This document shows, piece by piece, positions 1-6,627 of a DNA stretch of 20,373 nt (positions within the stretch are counted from its first letter, which is position 1; each line of letters starts with the position of its first letter). The DNA is from Actinomycetes bacterium (GTDB lineage Bacteria > Actinomycetota > Actinomycetes > Actinomycetales > Microbacteriaceae). The position numbers and the translations under genes are program-made. The stretch is from contig JAEYZI010000050.1 in assembly GCA_023428065.1 (NCBI GenBank), positions 1-20,373 on the forward strand, written 5' to 3'. The notes under the pieces were generated by a model. That model made no database searches and had not been told where the DNA came from. It worked only from the letters and a program-made list of their open reading frames with translations.

Positions 1-2
1 CG

Positions 3-1013
3 CTGTCTGATCAGTACGACCCGGGTCCCGGCATCTCGCACGCCGGATCCATCAGCCTCGGCACGAAGGACATCGAGAAGTCCCTGTGGTTCTTCCGCGA
101 CATCCTCGGCATGGAGGAGGTGGAGCGAGACGGCGACGTCGCGTACCTCCGCGCCTACCAGGAGCTGCGGCACCACTCCCTCGTGCTGCGCCAGCAGGAC
201 GAGGCGGTCGTGAACGCGTTCGCGTTCCGCACGCGCCGCCCCCAGGACGTGGAGCTCTTCTACGAGCACTTCCAGCGCCAGGAGGTGGAGGCCGTCGAGA
301 TCCCCGCCGGCACCGAGAAGGGCCGCGGCACCGCGGTGCGTTTCCTGCTCCCCGGCGGTCAGCACCCCATCGAGCTGTACTTCGACATGGAGAAGACGCC
401 GGCGCCGGAGGAGCTCCGCTCGCGGCTCCCCAGCAACAGCTCCACGCGTCGCGGCCTGGGCGTCCGCCGCCTCGACCACTTCAACGTGCAGACCTCGCCG
501 TCGACCATCAACCAGACCGAGCAGTGGGCGCGCGAGAACCTCGGCCTCAAGCGCCGCGAGTTCGCGTACCTGCCCGACCACCCCGGCACCCTCATGGCGT
601 CGTGGACCTCGGTCACGTCGCAGATGCACGACATCGCGTTCGTCGCCAACCGTCAGGAGAAGGTGGGGCAGCTGCACCACCTCGCCTACAACCTCGAGAA
701 CATGAGCGACGCGCTCACGGCCGCCGACATCCTGCGCGACCTCGACGTCTCGTTCGGCGTGGGGCCGGGCAAGCACGGCATCGGACAGGCCATGTACCTC
801 TACGTGCACGACCCCGGTTCGGACCACCGTGTCGAGCTGTACGCGGGCGGCTACTCGATCTTCGACGAGGACTGGGAGGCCATCGAGTGGCGCCCCGAGG
901 ACTTCCCCGAGGGTCTCACCTGGTACGGCGACCCGATCGACGTGACCCCGGGCAGCCGCGGCCGCGACACGACCGGCGTCGCGGGCCTCGACAACCCGCT
1001 GCTCGCGAAGTAA
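3..1013 (+). CDS. Type I extradiol (catechol 2,3-) dioxygenase, VOC family, 5' end cut by window
   Basis: Cleaves a catechol-type ring next to the hydroxyl pair, using Fe(II) (or Mn) and O2, in aerobic aromatic degradation; cytosolic. The frame is open from base 3 with no start, and VOC-like sequence (HAGSISLGTKDIEKSLWFF) precedes the first ATG at 111, so the gene is partial and 336 residues are visible. Two VOC modules are seen. Counting from the Met at 111, the metal triad is H123 (RRLDHFN), H190 (LHHLAYN) and E242 (HRVELY). H173 (MHDIAF) and Y231 (YLYVHDP) match the catalytic His200 and Tyr257 of Brevibacterium homoprotocatechuate 2,3-dioxygenase as I recall it, so a 3,4-dihydroxyphenylacetate-like substrate is possible but not proven. 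A dehydrogenase gene follows after 61 nt. Family call is firm, substrate is inference. Confidence 0.88.
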   Translation: MSDQYDPGPGISHAGSISLGTKDIEKSLWFFRDILGMEEVERDGDVAYLRAYQELRHHSLVLRQQDEAVVNAFAFRTRRPQDVELFYEHFQRQEVEAVEIPAGTEKGRGTAVRFLLPGGQHPIELYFDMEKTPAPEELRSRLPSNSSTRRGLGVRRLDHFNVQTSPSTINQTEQWARENLGLKRREFAYLPDHPGTLMASWTSVTSQMHDIAFVANRQEKVGQLHHLAYNLENMSDALTAADILRDLDVSFGVGPGKHGIGQAMYLYVHDPGSDHRVELYAGGYSIFDEDWEAIEWRPEDFPEGLTWYGDPIDVTPGSRGRDTTGVAGLDNPLLAK

Positions 1014-1018
1014 GCGGA

Positions 1019-1060
1019 TGCCGTGCGGCCCGGGCACGTCCCCGCTCGGGCCGCACGGCA
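1019..1060 (+). terminator. 14-bp perfect inverted repeat between dioxygenase and dehydrogenase genes
   Basis: The arms tgccgtgcggcccg (1019-1032) and cgggccgcacggca (1047-1060) are exact reverse complements around a 14-nt loop. The repeat starts 5 nt after the dioxygenase stop and ends 14 nt before the next ATG, just upstream of its Shine-Dalgarno. No T-tract follows. It may be a partial terminator, an mRNA-processing hairpin that sets the ratio of the two products, or an operator. Confidence 0.5.
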
Positions 1061-1074
1061 CCACAGGAGAGAGA

Positions 1075-2124
1075 ATGCGCAGCTACACGATCGACCTCAT
1101 CGCGGGCGACGGCATCGGCCAGGAGGTCGCGCCCCCCGCGGCGCGCTGCATCGACGCGGTCGCGGCACGCCACGACTTCCGCGTCGCGTGGCGTGAGCGC
1201 GACTGGGGCTCGGACCGGTATCTCGCCGACGGCGCCATGATGCCCGCAGACGGTATCGAGCAGTTGAGCGACGGCGACGCGGTGTTCCTCGGCGCCGTCG
1301 GGCACCCGGAGATCGCCGACGACGTGACGCTCTGGGGGCTGCTCATCCCCATCCGCCGCGCGTTCGATCTCTACCTCAACGTGCGCCCCATCCGCCTGCT
1401 GCCCGGCGTGCAGCCGCGCGTCACCCGCAACGCCGAGATCGACCTCGTCGTGGTGCGCGAGAACGTCGAGGGGGAGTACTCGGAGGTCGGCGGTCGCGCC
1501 TATGACGGCACGCCCCACGCGATGGCGTTCCAGCAGGCGCTCTTCACGCGTCGCGGGGTCGCCCGGGTGGCCGAGTACGCGGCGCGGCTCGCGGCCTCGC
1601 GCAGTGGCAGGCTCGTCTCGGCCACGAAGTCGAACGGCATCATCCACTCGATGCCGTTCTGGGACGAGGTGGTCGCCGAGACCGTCGCCGCCCATCCGGG
1701 AGTCGCCCTCGAGAGCGTGCTCATCGACGCCCTCTCGGCGCGCATGGTGCTCGCGCCGAACAGCGTCGACGTCATCGTGGCCTCGAACCTGTTCGGCGAC
1801 ATCCTCTCCGACCTCGCCGCGGCCGTGGCCGGCTCGATCGGCATCGCGCCGTCTGCGAACGTCAACCCGGACCGCTCGGTGCCGTCGATGTTCGAGCCCG
1901 TGCACGGCACGGCACCCGACATCGTGGGCACGAACCGGGCGAACCCCGTCGGGGCGCTGTGGGCGGGCGCCATGATGCTCGACCACCTCGGGGAGGCGGA
2001 GGGCGCCCGGGTGCTCACGGCCGCGTTCGAGGGTGCGCTCGCCGACGGCGTCGCGACCGCCGATCTCGGCGGAGACGCGAGCACGACGGAGTTCACCGAC
2101 GAGGTGCTGCGCCGCATCGCGTGA
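1075..2124 (+). CDS. Isocitrate/isopropylmalate dehydrogenase family; tartrate/D-malate dehydrogenase type
   Basis: NAD-dependent beta-decarboxylating oxidation of a 2-hydroxy acid; cytosolic, metal-dependent. The product has 349 residues. It shows GDGIG (11-15), the substrate arginines (R94, R104, R128), Y135, the catalytic K185 in SATKSNG, the metal aspartates D218, D242 and D246 (SNLFGDILSD) and EPVHG (274-278). The wording SDRYLADGAMMP, FTRRGV and GSIGIAPSANVNP resembles tartrate/D-malate dehydrogenases more than biosynthetic LeuB, so a catabolic role is likelier. The start at 1075 is set by aggagaga just upstream; an in-frame ATG at 1018 lies inside the inverted repeat and has no ribosome site. 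It probably shares a transcript with the dioxygenase. Exact substrate is not determined. Confidence 0.88.
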   Translation: MRSYTIDLIAGDGIGQEVAPPAARCIDAVAARHDFRVAWRERDWGSDRYLADGAMMPADGIEQLSDGDAVFLGAVGHPEIADDVTLWGLLIPIRRAFDLYLNVRPIRLLPGVQPRVTRNAEIDLVVVRENVEGEYSEVGGRAYDGTPHAMAFQQALFTRRGVARVAEYAARLAASRSGRLVSATKSNGIIHSMPFWDEVVAETVAAHPGVALESVLIDALSARMVLAPNSVDVIVASNLFGDILSDLAAAVAGSIGIAPSANVNPDRSVPSMFEPVHGTAPDIVGTNRANPVGALWAGAMMLDHLGEAEGARVLTAAFEGALADGVATADLGGDASTTEFTDEVLRRIA

Positions 2125-2144
2125 GACGGCCGTCGTGCCGTCTC
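2123..2144 (+). terminator. Hairpin at the end of the dehydrogenase gene
   Basis: Arms gagacggc (2123-2130) and gccgtctc (2137-2144) pair perfectly over 8 bp with a 6-nt loop. The stem begins inside the stop codon. There is no T-tract, and a second small stem (gtctc/gagac, 2140-2152) overlaps the right arm. It is the only strong hairpin right after the stop in the 101-nt convergent gap before the DUF2804 gene. Confidence 0.5.
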
Positions 2145-2225
2145 TCAGAGACCGGCCGGCCTCCTGGTTCCACGCGGGGGTGATGGGACCGGGGGCCGGC
2201 CTTGCTCGGCTGCGGGGCGGGCGCG

Positions 2226-3224
2226 TCAGAGGCGCGCGTGCATCCGCTCGCAGCTGCCGTGCACGTCGCGCACCTCGTGGCTGCGGCGTGCGCCGCGCAG
2301 CACGCCGCGGTAGCTGCCGTACATCATGAAGTAGTCCATGATGACCACCTTGTAGTCGATCAGGGTGGGCTTGCGCCGCCGCGGGGTGAACTCGACCTCG
2401 AGCCGACCGTCGTCCGAGGTGATCGTCCACGGGTCGAGCGGATCGTCGCCCGCCGGGGTGAACGTGACCTCGCCGAGCGGCTCGCATCCGCCGTCGATCC
2501 ACAGGCCCGACTCGCCGCGCTGGTCGGCGCGGTGCGGGCGGCTCGCGAAGTTGGCGCCGACGATGCCGTCGGCGGTGGGGAAGGCGAAAGTGCCCCAGTC
2601 CCAGTCGGTGCGGTAGGGGAGGAGGGAGCGGTGCTCGTCGACGAGCAGGACGTCGCGCGTCGGCAGGTACTCGATGGTCTGCTCGCCCACGCGCAGGGTT
2701 CCGCTCACGGGGAAGGCCTGCTTCCAGGTGTACATCGAGCCGCGCGGCAGCCGCTCGCTCACCGAGAGCGGGGCGCTCGCCGACGCGCCGTCGAGCGTCA
2801 GATCGCCGCGCACGGCGGGTCCGTCGTCGTCGGCGGCGAGGTCGATCGCGATGCGATGCGTGCCGCCGTCTCCGCCGAACTCGCAGCAGATGTCGTAGCC
2901 GGGCCGAGTGGCGCTCGCGACCCGGTCGAGCACGTCGGCGGGCAGCCGCACCCCGCCGCTCGTCGCGTGCGTGACGAGCGTGTCGCTCGCCCAGTGGTAC
3001 GCGTGGAAGTCGGACGCGGTGAGGTACTTCGCGTCGTTGAGGAGGAACCCGGCCGACCACTCGGGGTGCGTGATGAAGACGCCGAGCCACTCCTTGAGCC
3101 GCGTGCGGCGAAGGGGCGTCAGGGGGGAGCGCGCGCCGTCGAGGGGATCGGCACGGCGGGGTCGCGTCGGCATCCACCCGTATTGGAGCCGCCCGCCGAT
3201 CGTGAGTCGATCGAGGTCAGTCAT
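2226..3224 (-). CDS. DUF2804 family protein
   Basis: The product has 332 residues. It resembles the DUF2804 family (beta-rich, hydroxyneurosporene-synthase-like fold; biochemical function not established). Recognisable blocks are the N-terminal YGW followed by RLKEWLGVFITHPEW, the central WDWGTFAFP and GANFASR, and the C-terminal SYRGVLRG. No signal peptide or membrane segment is seen. The start at 3224 (MTDLD) is preferred because ggagg lies about 9 nt upstream; a longer frame starting at 3269 would run into the tRNA CCA end. The gene lies 44 nt behind tRNA-Gly on the same strand. Family assignment is from remembered wording; function is unknown. Confidence 0.8.
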   Translation of the reverse strand: MTDLDRLTIGGRLQYGWMPTRPRRADPLDGARSPLTPLRRTRLKEWLGVFITHPEWSAGFLLNDAKYLTASDFHAYHWASDTLVTHATSGGVRLPADVLDRVASATRPGYDICCEFGGDGGTHRIAIDLAADDDGPAVRGDLTLDGASASAPLSVSERLPRGSMYTWKQAFPVSGTLRVGEQTIEYLPTRDVLLVDEHRSLLPYRTDWDWGTFAFPTADGIVGANFASRPHRADQRGESGLWIDGGCEPLGEVTFTPAGDDPLDPWTITSDDGRLEVEFTPRRRKPTLIDYKVVIMDYFMMYGSYRGVLRGARRSHEVRDVHGSCERMHARL

Positions 3225-3268
3225 GGGCGCCACCCTCCGCGCGCGGCGACGATCGGGCGTCGTCGACA

Positions 3269-3342
3269 TGGAGGGGCTGACGGGAATCGAACCCGCGCTG
3301 TCTGCTTGGGAAGCAGAAGTTCTGCCATTGAACTACAGCCCC
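3269..3342 (-). tRNA. tRNA-Gly (anticodon CCC)
   Basis: Read on the minus strand, the acceptor arm GGGGCTG pairs perfectly with CAGCCCC, and the discriminator T is followed by an encoded CCA (3271-3269). The D-arm reads GTTCAATGGCAGAAC. The anticodon loop TTCCCAA gives anticodon CCC, closed by a stem TCTGC/GCAGA. The T-arm is GCGGG TTCGATT CCCGT. Length is 74 nt with CCA. A -10-like TAGGCT lies at 3366-3371 on the same strand, about 24 nt upstream of the mature 5' end. It decodes GGG glycine codons. Confidence 0.97.
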
Positions 3343-3365
3343 GCGGCGCCGAAGCGCACGCCATC

Positions 3366-3371
3366 AGCCTA
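3366..3371 (-). promoter_or_regulatory. Likely -10 element of tRNA-Gly
   Basis: TAGGCT on the minus strand fits the actinobacterial TANNNT -10 pattern. It would start transcription some 15-18 nt before the mature tRNA 5' end. The -35 at the right distance (gggttc) is weak, so the call rests on position. Confidence 0.45.
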
Positions 3372-3442
3372 GCGGGTGCCGGGCCCGCGAACCCACGGGG
3401 CGGCGGACTGACGCGGGGGTCCACCTCGAACGGCACCCTCAA

Positions 3443-3448
3443 TAGACT
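3443..3448 (+). promoter_or_regulatory. -10 element placed for leaderless dcd
   Basis: TAGACT matches TANNNT and ends 7 nt before the dcd ATG at 3456, so transcription would begin at or next to the A of the ATG. No Shine-Dalgarno sequence is present in the intervening bases. The -35 region is poor. Confidence 0.6.
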
Positions 3449-3455
3449 GAGCCGC

Positions 3456-4061
3456 ATGCTGCTCAGCGACCGCGACATCACCGCCGAACTCGACGCCGGG
3501 CGCATCGGACTCGAACCGCTCGATCGGGAGATGATCCAGCCGTCGAGCATCGACGTGCGGCTCGACCGGTACTTCCGGCTGTTCGACAACCACAAGTACC
3601 CGTTCATCGACCCCGCCGAGGAGCAGCCGGAGCTCACGCGCCTCATCGAGACGAAGCCCGGCGAGCCGTTCATCCTGCACCCGGGGGAGTTCGTGCTCGG
3701 CTCGACCTACGAGCTCGTGACCCTGCCGGACGACGTCGCCGCGCGCCTCGAGGGCAAGAGCTCGCTCGGTCGGCTCGGTCTCCTCACGCACTCGACGGCG
3801 GGCTTCGTCGACCCCGGCTTCTCGGGTCACGTGACGCTCGAGCTCTCGAACGTCGCGACGCTCCCGATCAAGCTGTGGCCGGGCATGAAGATCGGCCAGC
3901 TGTGCTTCTTCCGCACGAGCTCGCCCGTCCTCAACGCGTATGGCTCGGGCGCCTACGCCAACCGCTACCAGGGGCAGCGCGGTCCGACGGCGTCGCGCTC
4001 GTGGCAGGGGTTCCACCGCACGGACGTCACGGTCAGCGCCGCGGGCGCCCGCGGCGAGTAG
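3456..4061 (+). CDS. dcd: dCTP deaminase, actinobacterial (probably dUMP-forming) type
   Basis: Deaminates dCTP and, in the actinobacterial form, also hydrolyses the product to dUMP for thymidylate synthesis; cytosolic trimer. The product has 201 residues, slightly longer than the usual 190 because of an Ala/Gly-rich tail. Motifs: QPSSIDVRL (28-36), EGKSSLGRLGL (99-109), THSTAGFVDPGFSG (111-124), with the catalytic Glu in GHVTLEL (E129), and GSGAYANRYQGQRGPT near the end. The start is the ATG at 3456, with TAGACT 7 nt upstream and no ribosome site, suggesting a leaderless mRNA. It converges with idi: only 3 nt separate the stops, and a 20-bp palindrome sits in the last codons. Confidence 0.96.
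   Translation: MLLSDRDITAELDAGRIGLEPLDREMIQPSSIDVRLDRYFRLFDNHKYPFIDPAEEQPELTRLIETKPGEPFILHPGEFVLGSTYELVTLPDDVAARLEGKSSLGRLGLLTHSTAGFVDPGFSGHVTLELSNVATLPIKLWPGMKIGQLCFFRTSSPVLNAYGSGAYANRYQGQRGPTASRSWQGFHRTDVTVSAAGARGE
4037..4056. terminator. 20-bp perfect palindrome at the 3' end of dcd
   Basis: cgccgcgggcgcccgcggcg equals its own reverse complement and would fold as an 8-bp GC stem with a GCGC loop in either transcript. It lies 2 nt before the dcd stop codon. A second palindrome, ggccggccggcc (4070-4081), lies in the last codons of idi. Together they may end or stabilise both convergent transcripts. Neither has a T-tract. Confidence 0.4.
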
Positions 4062-4064
4062 GGG

Positions 4065-4601
4065 TCAGCGGCCGGCCGGCCAGGCGGCGAGCTGCAGCGA
4101 GAACCACGGGCTGAAGGCGAAGGGCGCGGCCGAGACCGCGATGCGCAGGGAGCCCGGGTCGGCCCACACCCACTCCGCCACCTCGCTCGGCGCGGGCTTC
4201 GGGTCGGTGTCGACGACCGCCCGGAAGACGGGGCAGATCTCGTTCTCGACGATGCCGTTCGCGTCCGCGGCGCGATAACGGAAGTGCGGCAGCACGAGCT
4301 CGACGTCGCGCACCACGATGCCGAGCTCGGCCTCTGCGCGGCGGTGGACGGCGTCGAGCGCCTTCTCGCCCGGCGCCGGGTGGCCGCAGAACGCGTTCGT
4401 CCAGACGCCCGCGAACGTCTCCTTCGTGAGCGCGCGACGCGTCACGAGCATGCGGCCCGCGGGGTTGAAGACGTGGCACGAGAACGCGAAGTGCAGGGGC
4501 GTGTCGGTCGTGTGCACCGTCGCCTTGGGCGCCGTCCCGACGGGCTTGCCCTCGTCGTCGAGGAGCAGGACGAGTTCGACGGCATCGGCTTCGGGTGGCA
4601 T
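4065..4601 (-). CDS. idi: Isopentenyl-diphosphate delta-isomerase, type I
   Basis: Interconverts isopentenyl and dimethylallyl diphosphate for isoprenoid synthesis (quinones, carotenoids, lipid carriers); cytosolic Nudix-fold enzyme needing Mn and Mg. From the ATG at 4601 it has 178 residues. All expected residues are visible at E. coli spacing: metal ligands H30, H37, H74, E119 and E121, E92 in the Nudix helix, catalytic C72 (NAFCGHP) and catalytic E121 (VENEICP). A GTG at 4607 would add two residues, but TAGTCT at 4608-4613 lies directly against it and 6 nt from the ATG, so I take the ATG, probably leaderless. It lies 43 nt behind marR on the same strand. Confidence 0.95.
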   Translation of the reverse strand: MPPEADAVELVLLLDDEGKPVGTAPKATVHTTDTPLHFAFSCHVFNPAGRMLVTRRALTKETFAGVWTNAFCGHPAPGEKALDAVHRRAEAELGIVVRDVELVLPHFRYRAADANGIVENEICPVFRAVVDTDPKPAPSEVAEWVWADPGSLRIAVSAAPFAFSPWFSLQLAAWPAGR

Positions 4602-4607
4602 GGCCAC

Positions 4608-4613
4608 AGACTA
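4608..4613 (-). promoter_or_regulatory. -10 element placed for leaderless idi
   Basis: TAGTCT (minus strand) fits TANNNT and is followed by 6 nt and then ATG at 4601. It would give idi its own promoter inside the marR-idi gap and fixes ATG rather than the upstream GTG as the start. Confidence 0.55.
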
Positions 4614-4644
4614 GCGGGCGCTCACCGGGAGGCGCCCGGGAGCC

Positions 4645-5058
4645 TCAGTCGCCCCAGCCGAGGTTGCGCGCCATTCGCTCGAGGAGCGCGATCGTCGCCT
4701 CCTCCTCCTCGGGGCTGATCCCCTCGACGACGCGCGCACGCAGCTCGGATACCGCATCGAGGATGTGGCCGTGCGCCGTGCGACCCCGCTCGGTGAGGCG
4801 GTACGCGTCCGCGGCCTCCACCCAGCCCGACTCGACGAGCTCGCTCAACTGCTCGGCCGCCGTCGAGTCGTCGTCGTAGGCGGGCAGGTCGGCGAGGGCG
4901 ACATCGAGCTGATCCGCCGTCGCGGGCCCGTCTCCCAGCACCGTGAGGATGCGCCACTGCATGCGCGTGATGCCGTGCTCCTCGAGCGCCCCGGCGAAGC
5001 CGCGCTCCACGAGGCGGTCGACGAGTGCGAGCCAGTAGGCGAGTGTCCGCGTCGACAT
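4645..5058 (-). CDS. MarR family winged-helix regulator
   Basis: The product has 137 residues, the usual MarR length. Visible parts are an N-terminal dimer helix, ITRMQWRILTVLGDGP (30-45) opening the winged helix, a recognition region with TAAEQLSELVESGWVE (66-81), the wing YRLTERGRTAHGHI (86-99) and a C-terminal dimer helix ending NLGWGD. DNA-binding repressors of this family respond to small ligands or oxidants; the ligand is not visible here. It lies directly upstream of idi, so isoprenoid genes are a possible target, though neighbouring crt genes are absent. TACCGT 6 nt before the ATG suggests leaderless translation. Confidence 0.85.
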   Translation of the reverse strand: MSTRTLAYWLALVDRLVERGFAGALEEHGITRMQWRILTVLGDGPATADQLDVALADLPAYDDDSTAAEQLSELVESGWVEAADAYRLTERGRTAHGHILDAVSELRARVVEGISPEEEEATIALLERMARNLGWGD

Positions 5059-5064
5059 GCCCCC

Positions 5065-5070
5065 ACGGTA
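5065..5070 (-). promoter_or_regulatory. -10 element placed for leaderless marR
   Basis: TACCGT on the minus strand is followed by 6 nt (ggggGC) and the ATG at 5058. It is the same hexamer and spacing as in front of the MFS gene at 6572. No -35 consensus is evident. Confidence 0.5.
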
Positions 5071-5094
5071 GTCCCCGACGCCGCCGCTCTGGAG

Positions 5095-5133
5095 AAAATG
5101 CAGGAGATTCTGCGGTCGAGCCCGCCGGGGTCG
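5095..5133 (-). terminator. Candidate terminator of the MFS gene
   Basis: Downstream of the MFS stop, the minus strand carries a stem of 7 pairs with one mismatch (5117-5133), then a 4-bp stem gcag/ctgc (5100-5113), followed by ATTTTC (T-run at 5095-5098). This is the only hairpin in the window that I see followed by a run of Ts. Confidence 0.4.
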
Positions 5134-5137
5134 CCGC

Positions 5138-6565
5138 TCAGCTCAGGCGCACGTGCTTCGGCATCCGCACGAGCAGCATGAGCACGAGGCCCGCCGCGAT
5201 CGTGAGCACGATGCCGAGGATGCCGAACACCGTGGCGCCGAAGATCACGATGAAAAGCGTCCACAGCGACGAGGAGATGGGGCTCGCGATGCGTCCCGTC
5301 GTCGCGTAGAGGCCGAACACCTGACCCTCCTGGCCCGCGGGCGTGACGCGCGCGAGGAGGGAGCGGCTCGACGCCTGCGCGGGGCCGACGAAGATGCACA
5401 GCGCGAGGCCGAAGATCCAGAACACGATCTTGCCGGCGTCGTGGAGCAGGAACACGAGCGTGCCCGACGCCACGAGTCCGACGAGGGCCGTGACGATCAC
5501 GGCGCGCGCGCCGAACACATCGTCGAAACGGCCCGCGATGATCGTGCTCACGCCGGCCACGAGGTTCGCCGCGATGCCGAAGGCGACGACCTCGAGGAAC
5601 CCGAAGCCGAACGAGACGGACGCGATGACGGCGCCGAAGGTGAAGACCGCCCCGAGCCCGTCGCGGTAGACGGCGCTCGCGAGGAGGAACCAGAAGGTCG
5701 GGCGCGACTCGCGGAACAGCCGTGCGATGTCGCGGAAGAGCACCGCGTAGCTCGCGAAGAAGTTGACGCGCGGCGTCGCGGTGCCGTGCTCGAGCTCCGG
5801 CACGTTGAGCACGAACGGGATGACGAAGACGGTCGTCCAGATCGCGCAGCCGAGCGCGACGATGCGGAACGGCAGACCGTCCTCCTGGGGGAGCCCGAAC
5901 CAGTCGGCGGAGTAGGCGACGACCACGATGACGAGCGCGACGATGCCGCCGATGTAGCCGAGCCCCCATCCGAGACCGCTCACGCGGCCGACGGTCTTGG
6001 GGGTCGCGACCTGCACGAGCATCGCGTTGTAGTTGACGCCCGCGAGCTCGCTGAAGACCGTGCCGATCGCGATGAGGGTGACGCCCAGCACGAAGTACTG
6101 CGGGGCCCCCTGCACGAAGAAGAGCGAACCCGTCGTGACGATGAGCACACCCGTGTACACGAGCAGCCAGAACTTGCGTCGTCCGCTCGCATCGGCGCGC
6201 TGCGCGAGCACGGGCGCGATGAGGGCGATGACGAGGCCCGAGATGGTGGTCGCGAGGCCGAGGCCGCTCGCGAGCCCCGCGAGCCCGGCCTCCTTCGCGG
6301 CGGCGTCGTCGGGCAGCGCGGCGAGGTCCGGCGGGAGGAAGACGTCCGTCGTGAGGTAGAGCGCCGTGAAGACGAAGGTGAGGATGACCGAGTTGAACGG
6401 TTGCGTCGCCCAGTCCCACAGGGCCCACGACACGACCTGCTTGCGCGGGATGACGCGGCCCTCCTGCAGGTCGAGCCCCATCGCGGCGATCGCCCCCGCG
6501 TTCGCGGTCGCGGGAGGGGTGGGCACGGAGGAGGCCCCGGCGTCGTCGCCGTTCGGGTGGTTCAT
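5138..6565 (-). CDS. MFS transporter, UMF1/Atg22-like family
   Basis: A 475-residue integral membrane protein with about 12 hydrophobic segments. After a polar N-terminus of about 45 residues, the first segment opens with SWALWDWATQPFNSVI, the family hallmark (usually W-x-LYDWANSAF). Other features are the RADASGRRKFWL loop between early helices, and GPAQASSRSLLARVTP with GLYATTGRIASPI in the C-terminal half. Relatives are annotated as vacuole-effluxer-like permeases; bacterial substrates are mostly unknown. The start at 6565 (MNHPNGD) is chosen because coding character stops upstream and TACCGT lies 6 nt before it. The surrounding frame stays open far upstream, but only as antisense of the LuxR gene. 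Confidence 0.9.
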   Translation of the reverse strand: MNHPNGDDAGASSVPTPPATANAGAIAAMGLDLQEGRVIPRKQVVSWALWDWATQPFNSVILTFVFTALYLTTDVFLPPDLAALPDDAAAKEAGLAGLASGLGLATTISGLVIALIAPVLAQRADASGRRKFWLLVYTGVLIVTTGSLFFVQGAPQYFVLGVTLIAIGTVFSELAGVNYNAMLVQVATPKTVGRVSGLGWGLGYIGGIVALVIVVVAYSADWFGLPQEDGLPFRIVALGCAIWTTVFVIPFVLNVPELEHGTATPRVNFFASYAVLFRDIARLFRESRPTFWFLLASAVYRDGLGAVFTFGAVIASVSFGFGFLEVVAFGIAANLVAGVSTIIAGRFDDVFGARAVIVTALVGLVASGTLVFLLHDAGKIVFWIFGLALCIFVGPAQASSRSLLARVTPAGQEGQVFGLYATTGRIASPISSSLWTLFIVIFGATVFGILGIVLTIAAGLVLMLLVRMPKHVRLS

Positions 6566-6571
6566 GCTGAA

Positions 6572-6577
6572 ACGGTA
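6572..6577 (-). promoter_or_regulatory. -10 element placed for leaderless MFS gene
   Basis: TACCGT (minus strand) is followed by ttcagc and then ATG at 6565. The hexamer and 6-nt gap are identical to those before marR. There is no purine-rich ribosome site between them. Confidence 0.55.
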
Positions 6578-6627
6578 TCGCCCGCGCGCCTCACGGGCGA
6601 CACGACGCGGCCGCGAGCGGCGCCCCG

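Noticed and set aside
1018..1074. Upstream ATG extension of the tartrate-type dehydrogenase
   Set aside because: The extra 19 residues come from the inverted repeat, and the conserved N-terminus (YTIDLIAGDGIG) starts right after the ATG at 1075, which has its own ribosome site.
916..3177. 753-codon minus-strand frame overlapping the dehydrogenase and DUF2804 genes
   Set aside because: Arg/Pro-rich shadow of two well-supported genes in other frames.
2908..3372. Plus-strand frame containing MEGLTGIEPALSAWEAEVLP
   Set aside because: This peptide is the antisense translation of tRNA-Gly, a frequent false protein in databases.
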